Source of the DNA: Paenibacillus_E violae
GTDB taxonomy: Bacteria; Bacillota; Bacilli; Paenibacillales; NBRC-103111
DNA: 64,000 nucleotides
Reading direction: 5' to 3'
Assembly (NCBI RefSeq): GCF_032461945.1
Contig: NZ_JAWCUD010000003.1
Span: 434,001 to 498,000 of the forward strand
Within the stretch, counting starts at the first letter, position 1. Each line of letters opens with the position of its first letter. The notes beneath the pieces are model-generated. The model was given only the letters and a program-made list of their open reading frames with translations, did no database searches and was not told the origin of the DNA. The position numbers and the translations under genes are program-made. Below are positions 44,843-54,407 of the stretch, piece by piece.

Positions 44843-46676
44843 ATTTTCCTAGATCCTCCTCTCCCACAGCAGGCAAAGTAATTTCTACGGTTGTATACAG
44901 ATTGGGTAAGCTTTGAATGGCAATTCCATATTTTTCTCCGAAGTACAACTTGATTCTTTCATCCACATTTCGGATGCCAATCCCACTCAGTCCATGTTTT
45001 TTGTTGGATGATGATTCCCCCATGAGATCATTTAACGTGTTGTTATTTATGCCGATGCCCGTATCGGTGATGATAATTTTCAAATCTTCTCCGATTCTGT
45101 AGCCTTTAATGATAATCAGTCCTTGGCCTTCCTTCGGCTCAAGCCCGTGAAGCAAACAGTTTTCCACGATCGGTTGGAGAATAAATTTGGGGACATGAAA
45201 GTTCATAATGCTTTCTTCCATTTCATAATGTACCTTAAACTTATCATAATCCCGGAAGGCCATTATATTTAGGTAGTCTTTTACATATTCCATTTCTTCC
45301 TGTAGGCTGATCAGTACGCTTCCTTTTCCCATACATCCGTGAAGCAGCTGAATCAGGGAAGTGATGATGCTCGAAATGCTCTCGGCCTTCTGAATATTGG
45401 CCATCCACCTGACAGTGTTCAGTGAATTGGAGAGAAAATGCGGATTAATCTGGGCTTGCAGTGTTTTCAGCTCTGCAACCCTTTTCAATTTTTCTTTTTT
45501 GGTCACCTCGTCGATCAGATATTTAATTTCAGCCACCATATGATTAAAATTTGTCGCAACCTTCCCTAGCTCATCGCTGCTGTTGTCTTCGATACGTGTA
45601 ACTAAATTGCCGATTTTCACGTTATTCATCGAGTTTAATAGGTGCTTTAAAGGCTTCGAAATACTCTTGGAAACGTAGTAGGATAGAATCAGTGCAAGCA
45701 AAAAGCAGAAAATTCCCAAAAATATAATATAGATACTTGTCTTTATGGATTCATCATTTAAATACGTAAACGGAATGATACTTATCACGTACCAGTCGGC
45801 ACTAGGTATATAGTTATAAGCAATCAGATTTCGGTTTCCTGAAACGGTGCTGGTGAATGAATATGAATCATCTTCTTTGTTCTTTTTGAGCTCCTCAACC
45901 AACGATTGATCCAGATAAGGCTTGGCTGCTTTCATTTCCGGGTTTTGGCTCGAAATGACGGTTCCCTTGCCATTGATTATGAAGATATCTGACCCTTGTC
46001 CAAGATTTATATCTTTAAATTTCTTTAAGATATGCTTCTCGTCAATCCTCATAATCATATATCCAACCGGAATGCCATCAAAAGATTTAAAGCTTCGAGT
46101 CAACAATATGCCCACACTGCCGTAATTGGTAGTCCGATAGCTCGACTCTCTTACTTCGTCTTCACTGCTTTCAATTGTCCATAGGGGAACACCGTTATTG
46201 GTTGCCGTTTGTACAAAAATACCATTCAAAAAATCCGAGGTAAGATTAAATTTGAAGCTAACGTCTCCATATGCGATAATTTTTTCTTGCAGCATTGTAT
46301 ATACAAGAACATCCGAAACACTGTGATTGAATGAAAACCTTTTTGCGAGCATACTTTGCATTTTTAACTCCGCGTCATTCCTCTTCCACTCATCCATCGT
46401 ATGGAAATCAATCAACGTATTTTGGATGATATCGGAGAATGCGATATCTACACTGTCATTTTCAAGCTTCGTGAGTTCATTTTGAATATTTTCACTGACC
46501 TGATTCATTAACTGGATGGAAGAGGTACTTATTTTCGTTTTTATAGCTTTACTTGAAGTGTAGTAAGCAAAATAACCTGTAACTAATAGCGGGATCAAGG
46601 AAAGTATCGCGAAAGAGATCACCAGTCTGTTCTGAATATTCATTTTACGAATGAAACGGTTTAAGCTTTTCCCCAT
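44817..46676 (-). CDS. YesM-type sensor histidine kinase (operon D)
   Basis: 619 residues. First membrane helix near 18-40, extracellular dCache-like sensor (about 42-300), second helix near 305-328, HAMP (SSDELGKVATNFNHMV), phospho-histidine in QINPHFLSN, HATPase motif QPIVENCLLHGL. GGGGGAG precedes the ATG. A perfect cre box lies about 150 bp upstream, so expression may fall when preferred sugar is present. Confidence 0.9.
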   Translation of the reverse strand: MGKSLNRFIRKMNIQNRLVISFAILSLIPLLVTGYFAYYTSSKAIKTKISTSSIQLMNQVSENIQNELTKLENDSVDIAFSDIIQNTLIDFHTMDEWKRNDAELKMQSMLAKRFSFNHSVSDVLVYTMLQEKIIAYGDVSFKFNLTSDFLNGIFVQTATNNGVPLWTIESSEDEVRESSYRTTNYGSVGILLTRSFKSFDGIPVGYMIMRIDEKHILKKFKDINLGQGSDIFIINGKGTVISSQNPEMKAAKPYLDQSLVEELKKNKEDDSYSFTSTVSGNRNLIAYNYIPSADWYVISIIPFTYLNDESIKTSIYIIFLGIFCFLLALILSYYVSKSISKPLKHLLNSMNNVKIGNLVTRIEDNSSDELGKVATNFNHMVAEIKYLIDEVTKKEKLKRVAELKTLQAQINPHFLSNSLNTVRWMANIQKAESISSIITSLIQLLHGCMGKGSVLISLQEEMEYVKDYLNIMAFRDYDKFKVHYEMEESIMNFHVPKFILQPIVENCLLHGLEPKEGQGLIIIKGYRIGEDLKIIITDTGIGINNNTLNDLMGESSSNKKHGLSGIGIRNVDERIKLYFGEKYGIAIQSLPNLYTTVEITLPAVGEEDLGKYAEGTYSR

Positions 46677-46821
46677 ATTCTCCCCCTTATGTAGACTTAT
46701 TTCATTGTATTTTTATGCTTGGATATAGATATATAGATACCGCGGGGCACAAAAACGGACATCTTAAGGCTTTAATCCAGCCCTCCAAATCCGATTCACA
46801 GCAATAATTGTTTGTTTATAT

Positions 46822-46835
46822 TGAAAACGCTTACA
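46822..46835. promoter_or_regulatory. Perfect cre (CcpA) box upstream of the operon D kinase
   Basis: TGAAAACGCTTACA matches TGWAANCGNTNWCA at every position. It lies in the 258-bp gap between the end of the GH95 gene and the kinase start. No convincing promoter could be read next to it. Confidence 0.6.
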
Positions 46836-46844
46836 TATTATTGT

Positions 46845-46865
46845 AAAATCCGGCTTTAAGCCGGA
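46845..46865 (-). terminator. Terminator after the GH95 gene
   Basis: A compact stem (46849-46856 with 46858-46865) is followed on the minus strand by TTTT, about 70 bp after the GH95 stop. Confidence 0.6.
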
Positions 46866-46934
46866 CTATCTAACTATCTCCCATGTTTTTTGTTACCGTC
46901 TGCTCAACCCGTGAACCAAGATGGCCCAAGAAAT

Positions 46935-49238
46935 TCACGGTATGGACACCTCGATGTTATATACGCCTCCAACAACGGTTTCGAAGACAACGACCCCATC
47001 CTTTTGCAAAACATCGATCGGTGCTCCGTTAGCCGTTATCGTTACTTGGATACTGCTACGCACCTTGCATAGGGTAGCGCCTTTATCAGAAACTACCCGA
47101 GCGGCTTTTAGAATTCCTTCCGCCCACTCGATGTCGACTGTGAAGCCGCCTCTGGCGCGAAGACCTGTCACTTTCCCTGAACGCCAGGCTTCAGGTAACG
47201 CAGGTAAAAGATGGATCTCCCCTGCATGACTTTGAAGAAGCATTTCAGCGATCGCAGCCGCACCGCCAAAATTGCCATCGATCTGGAAGGGGGGATGATT
47301 GTCAAAAAAGTTTGGCAGCGTCGAGTGTGTCAAAAGCGCATTAAGATTGTTCATCGCTTCCTCGCCTTTTCTAAGCCTAGCCCAGAAATTAATGATCCAC
47401 GCTCGACTCCATCCGGTATGGCCTCCGCCGTTTGCCAACCGCCGCTCCAGCGTACGCAGTGCAGCTGCCGCCAGTTCGGGCGTGCCATCGGGCGTGATCT
47501 GGCTCCCGGGATGCAAGGCAAATAAATGAGAGATATGGCGATGACCCGGTTCCGCCTCTTCGTAATCTTCATACCATTCCTGAAGTTGGCCGTAGCGTCC
47601 AATTTTCGGCTGGGGAAGCTTCATCAGTACTCGTTGTAGCTCAGGTCCTAGTGTCACACTTTTCTCAGTGCCGAGTATTCGTTCTGTCTCTAGCACTGCT
47701 GCGAACAGCTCACGAATGATCTGAGTGTCCATTGATGGTCCAGCACATAATACGCCAGATTCTCCATTTGGAAGAATATAAGTATTCTCTGGTGACACAG
47801 ATGGGCAGGTAACCAGCTCTCCGCCTGGCGTTTCCACGACGTAATCAATCAAGAACAACGCAGCTTCCCGCATGGTGTGGTACGCCCTACCGAGAAATTC
47901 CACATCCATTGTAAATTGGTAATGCTCCCATAGATGCAGCGAGAGCCATGCGGCGCCCATCGGCCAATAAGTGGAGGGCAGCCAGGTATCCTGTGGAGCC
48001 GTATCCGCCCAGATGTCGGTATTATGATGAGCAGTGAACCCCCTGCAGCCGTACATGACGGACGCCGTATGGCGGCCAGGTTCGCGCATCCGTTCCAGCA
48101 ACTCAAAGAGCGGTTCGTGACATTCAGAAAGCGCACACGATTCCGCCGGCCAGTAATTCATCTGCGCATTGATGTTGATCGTGTATTTGCTGTCCCACGG
48201 CGGTAGGAAATGCTCGTTCCAGATGCCCTGCAAATTGGCGGGCAGCGAGTCAGGCCGGCTGGAGGAGATGAGCAGATAACGGCCGAAATGAAAATATAGC
48301 GCCAAAAGAGCCGGATCGGACTTTCCACCGCTAAGCTTGTCCATGCGATCTGATAGACTCATGCGCCCGATTTCCACGTCTTCCGTAACCAGCGACAACG
48401 AAACTCTTCCAAATAATTCGCAATAGTCGTCTAGGTGTCTCCGATACAGCGCTTGATAACCCCGATTGGCGGCACTCTCCGCTTTCTCCCTCGCTTCCAC
48501 CAAAGGATCAAGGAACCGGAATGTCGTTGCAGCGGACAGAACAAGTGTCACGCTATTTGCTTTCTCCACGACCAGGTGCTCGCCAATCGCTTTCACCGTG
48601 CCGCCATCGGCTGATGCTCTCAGCACTGCACCGTACTGGCTGCCTCCCTCACCGCCACAATTACCGCTCATCCAGATCGCGTTGTTCCCCTCTCGTCCGG
48701 CATGGTCAGCGTAGCGCCAACGTCCACGCTCCAGACGTGAAGTGAAACCGATTTCACCAGACCGGTTTGCTGTAAGCCTCAGGATGATTGCCTGATCAAC
48801 GTAACTAGCAAAAATCTCGCGCTTATACGAAACACCGCCCTGACTGAAAGTGACCGTAACAGTGCCGCTTTCCAAATCTAGCGTACGCTCGTAATGATCC
48901 GGTTCGCCATCTGGAAGAGAGAAGTCAAGTAAAAGATGTCCCAGAGGCAAATAATGTCGCTGCGATTCCGGCAAACCGGACAACGCCATGACAGCGAGCT
49001 TCTCGGCTTCCTTCAACTTGCCTTCAAATATGAGACGGCGAATTTCCGGAAGATTTGCCTTTGCATCCGGATTATTACGGTCACGTGATCCCCCATACCA
49101 GACGGAATCCTCGTTTAATTGCAATCGTTCCTGTTGCGTCTGTCCATACACCATCGCTCCCAGCCTGCCATTACCGATCGGCAGTGCCTCATTCCATTTC
49201 GTTGCTGGACTCTTAAATAACAGCTTAAGATCTGTCAA
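46935..49238 (-). CDS. Glycoside hydrolase family 95 (alpha-L-fucosidase/alpha-L-galactosidase)
   Basis: 767 residues, no signal peptide. N-terminal beta domain begins LLFKSPATKWNEALPIGNGRLGAMVYG, a GH95 hallmark. The (alpha/alpha)6 barrel shows INAQMNYWPAES (near 356, holding the two catalytic asparagines), SVSPENTY (near 487, candidate acid glutamate), HRHISHLFALHPG (near 575) and QIDGNFGGAAAIAEML (near 653, catalytic aspartate). GH95 enzymes remove alpha-L-fucose or alpha-L-galactose by inversion. The start is a TTG at 49238, six bases after AAGGAGGGG. It follows the AraC gene of operon E after a stem-loop. Confidence 0.92.
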   Translation of the reverse strand: MTDLKLLFKSPATKWNEALPIGNGRLGAMVYGQTQQERLQLNEDSVWYGGSRDRNNPDAKANLPEIRRLIFEGKLKEAEKLAVMALSGLPESQRHYLPLGHLLLDFSLPDGEPDHYERTLDLESGTVTVTFSQGGVSYKREIFASYVDQAIILRLTANRSGEIGFTSRLERGRWRYADHAGREGNNAIWMSGNCGGEGGSQYGAVLRASADGGTVKAIGEHLVVEKANSVTLVLSAATTFRFLDPLVEAREKAESAANRGYQALYRRHLDDYCELFGRVSLSLVTEDVEIGRMSLSDRMDKLSGGKSDPALLALYFHFGRYLLISSSRPDSLPANLQGIWNEHFLPPWDSKYTININAQMNYWPAESCALSECHEPLFELLERMREPGRHTASVMYGCRGFTAHHNTDIWADTAPQDTWLPSTYWPMGAAWLSLHLWEHYQFTMDVEFLGRAYHTMREAALFLIDYVVETPGGELVTCPSVSPENTYILPNGESGVLCAGPSMDTQIIRELFAAVLETERILGTEKSVTLGPELQRVLMKLPQPKIGRYGQLQEWYEDYEEAEPGHRHISHLFALHPGSQITPDGTPELAAAALRTLERRLANGGGHTGWSRAWIINFWARLRKGEEAMNNLNALLTHSTLPNFFDNHPPFQIDGNFGGAAAIAEMLLQSHAGEIHLLPALPEAWRSGKVTGLRARGGFTVDIEWAEGILKAARVVSDKGATLCKVRSSIQVTITANGAPIDVLQKDGVVVFETVVGGVYNIEVSIP

Positions 49239-49301
49239 CAGCTTCCCCTCCTTCTCAGACCCAACCCTCGTATCTCATAATCTATCATAGGTAAGCAAAA
49301 T

Positions 49302-49329
49302 CCGGTAGAGGCATAGTTGCCCCTACCGG
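49302..49329 (-). terminator. Stem-loop between the AraC and GH95 genes
   Basis: A 7-bp stem (49302-49308 with 49323-49329) extends inward through a further four pairs after one mismatch; ATTTT follows on the minus strand. It may reduce transcription into the GH95 gene. Confidence 0.5.
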
Positions 49330-49406
49330 TTACCGTTCCCCCTTTACAAGTACATCTTCTTTACTGTTAGTTAACCATTGCTTCCTCTTCTGTTTAGTTG
49401 TATAAG

Positions 49407-50201
49407 CTAAATTTTAGCGACCCTCTCAACAGACGCGCCTTCCATCTGCTTGTGATACTTTCTTGGTGTAGAGCCCGTAATCTGCTTGAATTGACGACAA
49501 AAGTGCTCCACATTGTTGTACCCACAGCGTAAAGCGACCTCTGCGATGGATAGTGAGCCGTGCAACAAATATTCCTTGGCTTGGCGGATGCGACTTGTAA
49601 TCACGTCATCCATGCAAGATATCCCGAAAGTCTTCTTGTAAATGCTCTGCAAGTACCCAGGACTGATTTGGATCGAGTCGGCCATTCTCGGAACCGCCCA
49701 ATCCTGGCTAGGATTACTGTAAATAGCAGTCCGAAGCGTTAACAAATTGTAGTAATGAGGCGTAATGACTTCTTGAAAATAAGATTCCAGCAGCTTGTTA
49801 AACAGGGTTCTCAGTAAGCAGTCAATGGATGATTCTTTATAATTTTTTTGAAAAGAGTGTTCGCTGACAAGGAGTTGGAAAATTTTATGAATGTATTCAG
49901 GGTCATTTAACGAAAAGGGCACTCCGAATGGAAGCGAAGTTTCCATTACATAGGATTCTTTGGATTCAAAACGAATCCAGTCGTTCTTATATTGTTCCGC
50001 ACATGCCCGGTAATAAATTTTTTGATGAGGATGGTATAAAACACCACTATGTGCTGGGTACTCCTTCAACTCTCCATTAACCCAAAACAGGGCAGGTGTA
50101 TGGGTCACGACGAGCAACCAACAGTTATGGCCTTCTGGGATATCGAACACAAAATTGCTTGCGTGCGTGGCATCATATTCAACATAAAAAATGTTGGTCA
50201 T
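49407..50201 (-). CDS. AraC family transcriptional regulator (operon E)
   Basis: 264 residues with an N-terminal cupin-like sensor (about 1-110) and C-terminal double helix-turn-helix (about 160-255; MADSIQISPGYLQSIYKKTFG and CGYNNVEHFCRQFKQITG). GGAGG precedes the ATG at 50201; the frame is open ten codons earlier without a ribosome-binding site. It is encoded inside operon E, between the unclassified hydrolase and the GH95 gene, and is the natural candidate to bind the tandem repeats at the operon E promoter. Confidence 0.87.
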   Translation of the reverse strand: MTNIFYVEYDATHASNFVFDIPEGHNCWLLVVTHTPALFWVNGELKEYPAHSGVLYHPHQKIYYRACAEQYKNDWIRFESKESYVMETSLPFGVPFSLNDPEYIHKIFQLLVSEHSFQKNYKESSIDCLLRTLFNKLLESYFQEVITPHYYNLLTLRTAIYSNPSQDWAVPRMADSIQISPGYLQSIYKKTFGISCMDDVITSRIRQAKEYLLHGSLSIAEVALRCGYNNVEHFCRQFKQITGSTPRKYHKQMEGASVERVAKI

Positions 50202-50289
50202 CACGATCCTCCAGTATCCAAAAAATAACATTGCATCAATTATTTATTAGCATATATGACGGATTGAAAACAGTCAACGAAGCAAAGTA

Positions 50290-52491
50290 TCATTGAACGC
50301 CCCTTACAAAGATTTCATAGATGCGGTTTTTCTTCACTCTCTCCTCTTTACTTAGCTTTTGCGCATCCGCGATTTCGTAGCCTCCGAAGGTGTCATACAG
50401 CCTCGATGAGGGATCGACTTCCACATAAGTACACCAGGGCAGCCAATGGTAGTGGCTTTGCAAGGTTTGGGTCGTAAAGTTGCCGCTTTCATGACCTAGG
50501 CCGGGCATGACGTATCCGACACTGCCGTCCACGTCGCTCGACTGTCTGGTGTTCTTATGAATGAACTCGGCGAAGTCGAGATAATGTTCATCTCCTGTAA
50601 TGACATACAACCGATAATAGGTATATGAGCAGGCTGCCATATACACGTCGGCCCCCCCTCCGATCGTGATGATGCTCTGACCGCTAATCGAATAGTGATT
50701 GAACGGATGTTTCGGCCAGAGCGTGCGTACCGGGAATGACCAAGCATAGGTCCACGTCTCGGTATAATCAGCAGCGCCGACCGCTCCTTCCAGCCACTTA
50801 TCCTCGCCGGTCAGATCATATAGGGCAAGGAATCCGAATAAAGCATAAATGCCAGCCTCTTTATCCTGAATGTCAGAGTTGTCGCAGGTTCCTCCCCGAT
50901 ACTCCATATTGCGGTAATTACAATCAAAGGACCATTCTCCGGCATGGATCGCTGCGGCCTTATATCTCTCGTCTCCGGAAACAAGATAGAATTGGATCAG
51001 GAAACGAATCACGCTGGGCGTGTTTGCCTTCGAGTCCATACGGATGGAACTGTCGGTATTGTAGGCTCGGTAATAGCTGCCATCTTCGTTCTGAACTTCC
51101 ACGAGCCAATCGGCCGTTCTTTTGCAGAATTCCATCCAAGACGGTCGCAAGTCTCCTTTTCCGCGCATGTATAGAAAGGCATCCAAGATCGGCTCAATCC
51201 CGTCAGCCAGCATCCGGATGTAGTGGGGATACGGCTCGAATCCGCTGATGTTCGGATTATAGCACATTTGCGGCAGGCCCGAATCCGTCATAGCCGTCCT
51301 CACCCAGAAGTCGATCACATTCACGCCTTTCTCAAACGCCTCGGGCACGCCTTCTTTATCACCGTAACGAAGCAACTGATATCCGATCCCGGGCTGCTGC
51401 CCAACGAAGCCGAACTGGAACGAAACACTAGAGATATCCATGTTGGGCAATTGGCAGGAAAAAGGCAAACCGTACGAATCCCCGTATTGACGTGTATATT
51501 TAGTCAGAATATTCATGCAATTATGAAAATGGAGTTTATTATCCACCTCGAATAACTTGTCTCGCAACCTGGAATAGGTATCCCGCCAGATTTCTCTCAT
51601 CATCGACTGGAAGCTGCCGTAATGCCCGAATTGAATGCCGACGGCGTAATTTTGCTCAAATCCAACCTCAACGGGATGGTTAATGCGTTGGAACCTTTTC
51701 GTTTTCTGACTGTAGTCCAGACCCTCATAATGACTTTTTCTTGGCATCTGGCCATCGCAGCCCGGATACACATAATCGATCGACAGGCCGTCAATCTCTA
51801 TCTCTAACGTCTTGCGTACGCCAAAGCCGTAATACAAATAGTTCAACGTCTTGTCCTCCGGCTTGCTCATGCCAATGGCTCCGATGGTACACTTCGGGTC
51901 CGTGTTATTCTCGGACCTAACGATGTCTGAAGACTGCATGGTTACGTCCGCAGCCCAGCGAGAGAGAGCCGCAGCTTCTCCTGAAGCGATGTGTTGCATC
52001 GCGAACAACGGCAAAGCGTAATTGGTTTCCATCCGCCAGAAATATTCATTGTCCAGGTCTTTGCCCGTTGCGTAATCGGGTGCGAATTCGTTCTGCTTAT
52101 ACCAAACACCGGGTGCGAAGCAGTGATAGTCATGGACGTCATCCGATTCCGCAATCGTCAAAGAGATCTTGGTAGAAAAGCCAAGGTCGTCTCCCGCTTT
52201 CAACACCTTGACGTTCCTGCTTACCTTGAACCCTGTGTTTACCGCTTCATAAACGTCAGAGAAGAAAAATTCTGAGCCTGTCGGTACAATTATCGTACCT
52301 TCAGCCACGATTTTATCACCAACAGCGGTGATTTCGGCATATGCTTGGTCGTAAAACTCATTGACGGCAAAGGCAGTTTTTACTGTCACGAACATCGGCC
52401 GCTTGTTGAAATAGAGCCGTTTGCCATTTTTCTGAACCTCAATGCCACCTTCTTTGGAGACCAAGATATAGTTGCCGGATTCCAGCTTCAT
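50290..52491 (-). CDS. Unclassified large protein, probable (alpha/alpha)-barrel glycosidase
   Basis: 733 residues, no signal peptide. The N-terminal third is beta-rich. The C-terminal half (about 350-690) has the periodic helix pairs of six-hairpin glycosidases, with repeated phrases such as DWLVEVQNEDGSYYRAY, ALYDLTGEDKWLEGAV and RLYVITGDEHYLDFAEF. Aromatic and acidic residues cluster at GGTCDNSDIQDKEAGIY and WPKHPFNHYSISGQS. I do not recognise a named family; it is not GH95, GH88 or GH127 by visible motifs. AAGGAGG precedes the ATG. It lies between the importer E binding protein and the AraC gene, so it likely acts on the imported saccharide. Confidence 0.7.
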   Translation of the reverse strand: MKLESGNYILVSKEGGIEVQKNGKRLYFNKRPMFVTVKTAFAVNEFYDQAYAEITAVGDKIVAEGTIIVPTGSEFFFSDVYEAVNTGFKVSRNVKVLKAGDDLGFSTKISLTIAESDDVHDYHCFAPGVWYKQNEFAPDYATGKDLDNEYFWRMETNYALPLFAMQHIASGEAAALSRWAADVTMQSSDIVRSENNTDPKCTIGAIGMSKPEDKTLNYLYYGFGVRKTLEIEIDGLSIDYVYPGCDGQMPRKSHYEGLDYSQKTKRFQRINHPVEVGFEQNYAVGIQFGHYGSFQSMMREIWRDTYSRLRDKLFEVDNKLHFHNCMNILTKYTRQYGDSYGLPFSCQLPNMDISSVSFQFGFVGQQPGIGYQLLRYGDKEGVPEAFEKGVNVIDFWVRTAMTDSGLPQMCYNPNISGFEPYPHYIRMLADGIEPILDAFLYMRGKGDLRPSWMEFCKRTADWLVEVQNEDGSYYRAYNTDSSIRMDSKANTPSVIRFLIQFYLVSGDERYKAAAIHAGEWSFDCNYRNMEYRGGTCDNSDIQDKEAGIYALFGFLALYDLTGEDKWLEGAVGAADYTETWTYAWSFPVRTLWPKHPFNHYSISGQSIITIGGGADVYMAACSYTYYRLYVITGDEHYLDFAEFIHKNTRQSSDVDGSVGYVMPGLGHESGNFTTQTLQSHYHWLPWCTYVEVDPSSRLYDTFGGYEIADAQKLSKEERVKKNRIYEIFVRGVQ

Positions 52492-52574
52492 GAAACTTCC
52501 TCCTTAGAATTAGAAAATGAATAAGAGATATATACGATCATACATATCCCTCATCCATTAAAATTATATTTTTT

Positions 52575-54365
52575 TTACTTTTTAGCTAGTGCATCGGCAC
52601 GCATTTTAATAATCTTTTGCGCTTTTTCCGTATCCGAAGCAAAGACATCATTCCAACCGAGGCCTATCACATCTTTTTTCATCATTTCCCAAAGCTTGTC
52701 GAACTCTGCTTGATTCTTTGCGAATACCATTTTCCAAGATGTGTTCTTTACATAGTCAGAAATCTGGCTGCGTTTGTTTTTAATCTCTGATGAATCACTG
52801 CCTAGACTTGTATTGATATTGGGAACGATATCGATCATCTTATTTTTCAGGTAGTAGTCTGTTGCGTTTTCTGCTTTATAAGTGTTTTGCCAATCTGTCG
52901 TTAGCGCTGTCTTATTCGCTTCGATTGTTGCAGCCCAGTAATTGCTGTTATAGAACTCCCCTGTCATTGGATCTTTGGCAAAATCGCTTATAATCATCGT
53001 GTTGAGCTTGCTTTGTCCGTCCTGGTATCCGCCGCCTCCGTACTGATCCGGAACAGGTGTATTTTTCTGGAATGCGGTTTGACCTACTTCGGTCAGCTTA
53101 AATTTCCCATCTGCCGTCTTTTCGTAGTTGAAGCCTTCAAATCCATTCACATAGTAGCGCAAGCCTTCAGGAGAAGCCAGCCAATCCATGAATTCCATGA
53201 TCCGATCGGGATCATTGGCTTTGGAACCGATAGCAAACGCTCTTCCATTGCCGTAATAGGCATCGCTTGACTGAATGATGTGCGTGTCAGCGATCGGAAT
53301 AGCAACATTCCCATCACCCTTTTTGCCTCTTTCAATCGTATTGTAGAACCCTGTTTCCCATGAGTACCACAAAAGAAATACCTGCTTGTTGGTCAGCTTT
53401 TCCGATACTTTGTTCCAATCCTGCGTCGGTGAGTCAGGGTCAACCAAACCCATCTGATTTGCTTTAAAATAGAATTGCAGAATTTTCTTGTACATACTGT
53501 TGTCATCGATGAGAGGAACGATGTCGCCTTTTGCATTTAACTGCATGGTCGTGGTTCCTTCCGGCTGCTCATAACCATACCAATTGCTCAACCAGCGTGC
53601 ATTTTCCATCGTGCCTCTACTGTCCCAATCCTTCCACAAGGTGATTGGAGCGATCGGTTTACCGTCCGGAGTCTTGGGATATTTCTCATGCATTTGCTTC
53701 AGTACATTCAAAAGATCATCCAGATTGTTCAGCTTGGGAGCCCCGACCCCCTTATAATAATCCCAAGGCATTATTGGGCTTGAGTAAGGGATTTGTTCCG
53801 AGTATGTTGTTGGTGAAGTGTCCGCCTCAAAGGTCGGCAAAGCATAAATCTTGCCACTAGGATTGACTTTTTGGAATGCGGCGTTAAAAGGTTTGAAATG
53901 ATTATCCACATATTTGGACAGGTTTGGCGTATTCTTGATCTTATCCGTGAGGTCCATAATCAGACCGGCTGGAATTAATTCTTCCAGCTGATTGTTATTG
54001 ACGATCAAGAGATCGCCCAAATTTCCTGCTGCCGATCTTGTCTTGTATAGCTGATCTCCGGCAATCTGCGGAGCAAGAATGTTCAGCGTAATATTGAACT
54101 TATCCTTAATAAGCTTTCCATACCAGCCTTTCTGCTCTCCTTGATAATTTGCTGCATTGTCAAAAACGGTGATGGTCAGCGGTTTACTGTGATCTAGTGC
54201 CTTGGATGTAGCTTCAGTACCGGAGTTCGGTGACTTACTTGGGTCCGTTGATGCTGCCTTATTGTTAGCTTCGTCTCCACATCCGGTCAATGCGACCGAA
54301 ACCAAGAAGAGGCTAGCAAACGATAACAACGCCGATTTTTTTATTGCTTTACTAGGTTTATTCAT
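52575..54365 (-). CDS. Extracellular solute-binding lipoprotein (importer E)
   Basis: 596-residue lipoprotein; signal peptide with lipobox VALTGC (cysteine near residue 29), Ser/Thr linker, LipO-like large binding fold. GGGGG lies seven bases before the ATG at 54365; a TTG two codons earlier is too close. Unlike importers A to D, it is encoded after its permeases and no stem-loop separates them. Confidence 0.9.
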   Translation of the reverse strand: MNKPSKAIKKSALLSFASLFLVSVALTGCGDEANNKAASTDPSKSPNSGTEATSKALDHSKPLTITVFDNAANYQGEQKGWYGKLIKDKFNITLNILAPQIAGDQLYKTRSAAGNLGDLLIVNNNQLEELIPAGLIMDLTDKIKNTPNLSKYVDNHFKPFNAAFQKVNPSGKIYALPTFEADTSPTTYSEQIPYSSPIMPWDYYKGVGAPKLNNLDDLLNVLKQMHEKYPKTPDGKPIAPITLWKDWDSRGTMENARWLSNWYGYEQPEGTTTMQLNAKGDIVPLIDDNSMYKKILQFYFKANQMGLVDPDSPTQDWNKVSEKLTNKQVFLLWYSWETGFYNTIERGKKGDGNVAIPIADTHIIQSSDAYYGNGRAFAIGSKANDPDRIMEFMDWLASPEGLRYYVNGFEGFNYEKTADGKFKLTEVGQTAFQKNTPVPDQYGGGGYQDGQSKLNTMIISDFAKDPMTGEFYNSNYWAATIEANKTALTTDWQNTYKAENATDYYLKNKMIDIVPNINTSLGSDSSEIKNKRSQISDYVKNTSWKMVFAKNQAEFDKLWEMMKKDVIGLGWNDVFASDTEKAQKIIKMRADALAKK

Positions 54366-54407
54366 ACTCAACCCCCATAATTTTTCAATTTATTAATCCG
54401 ATGCAAA

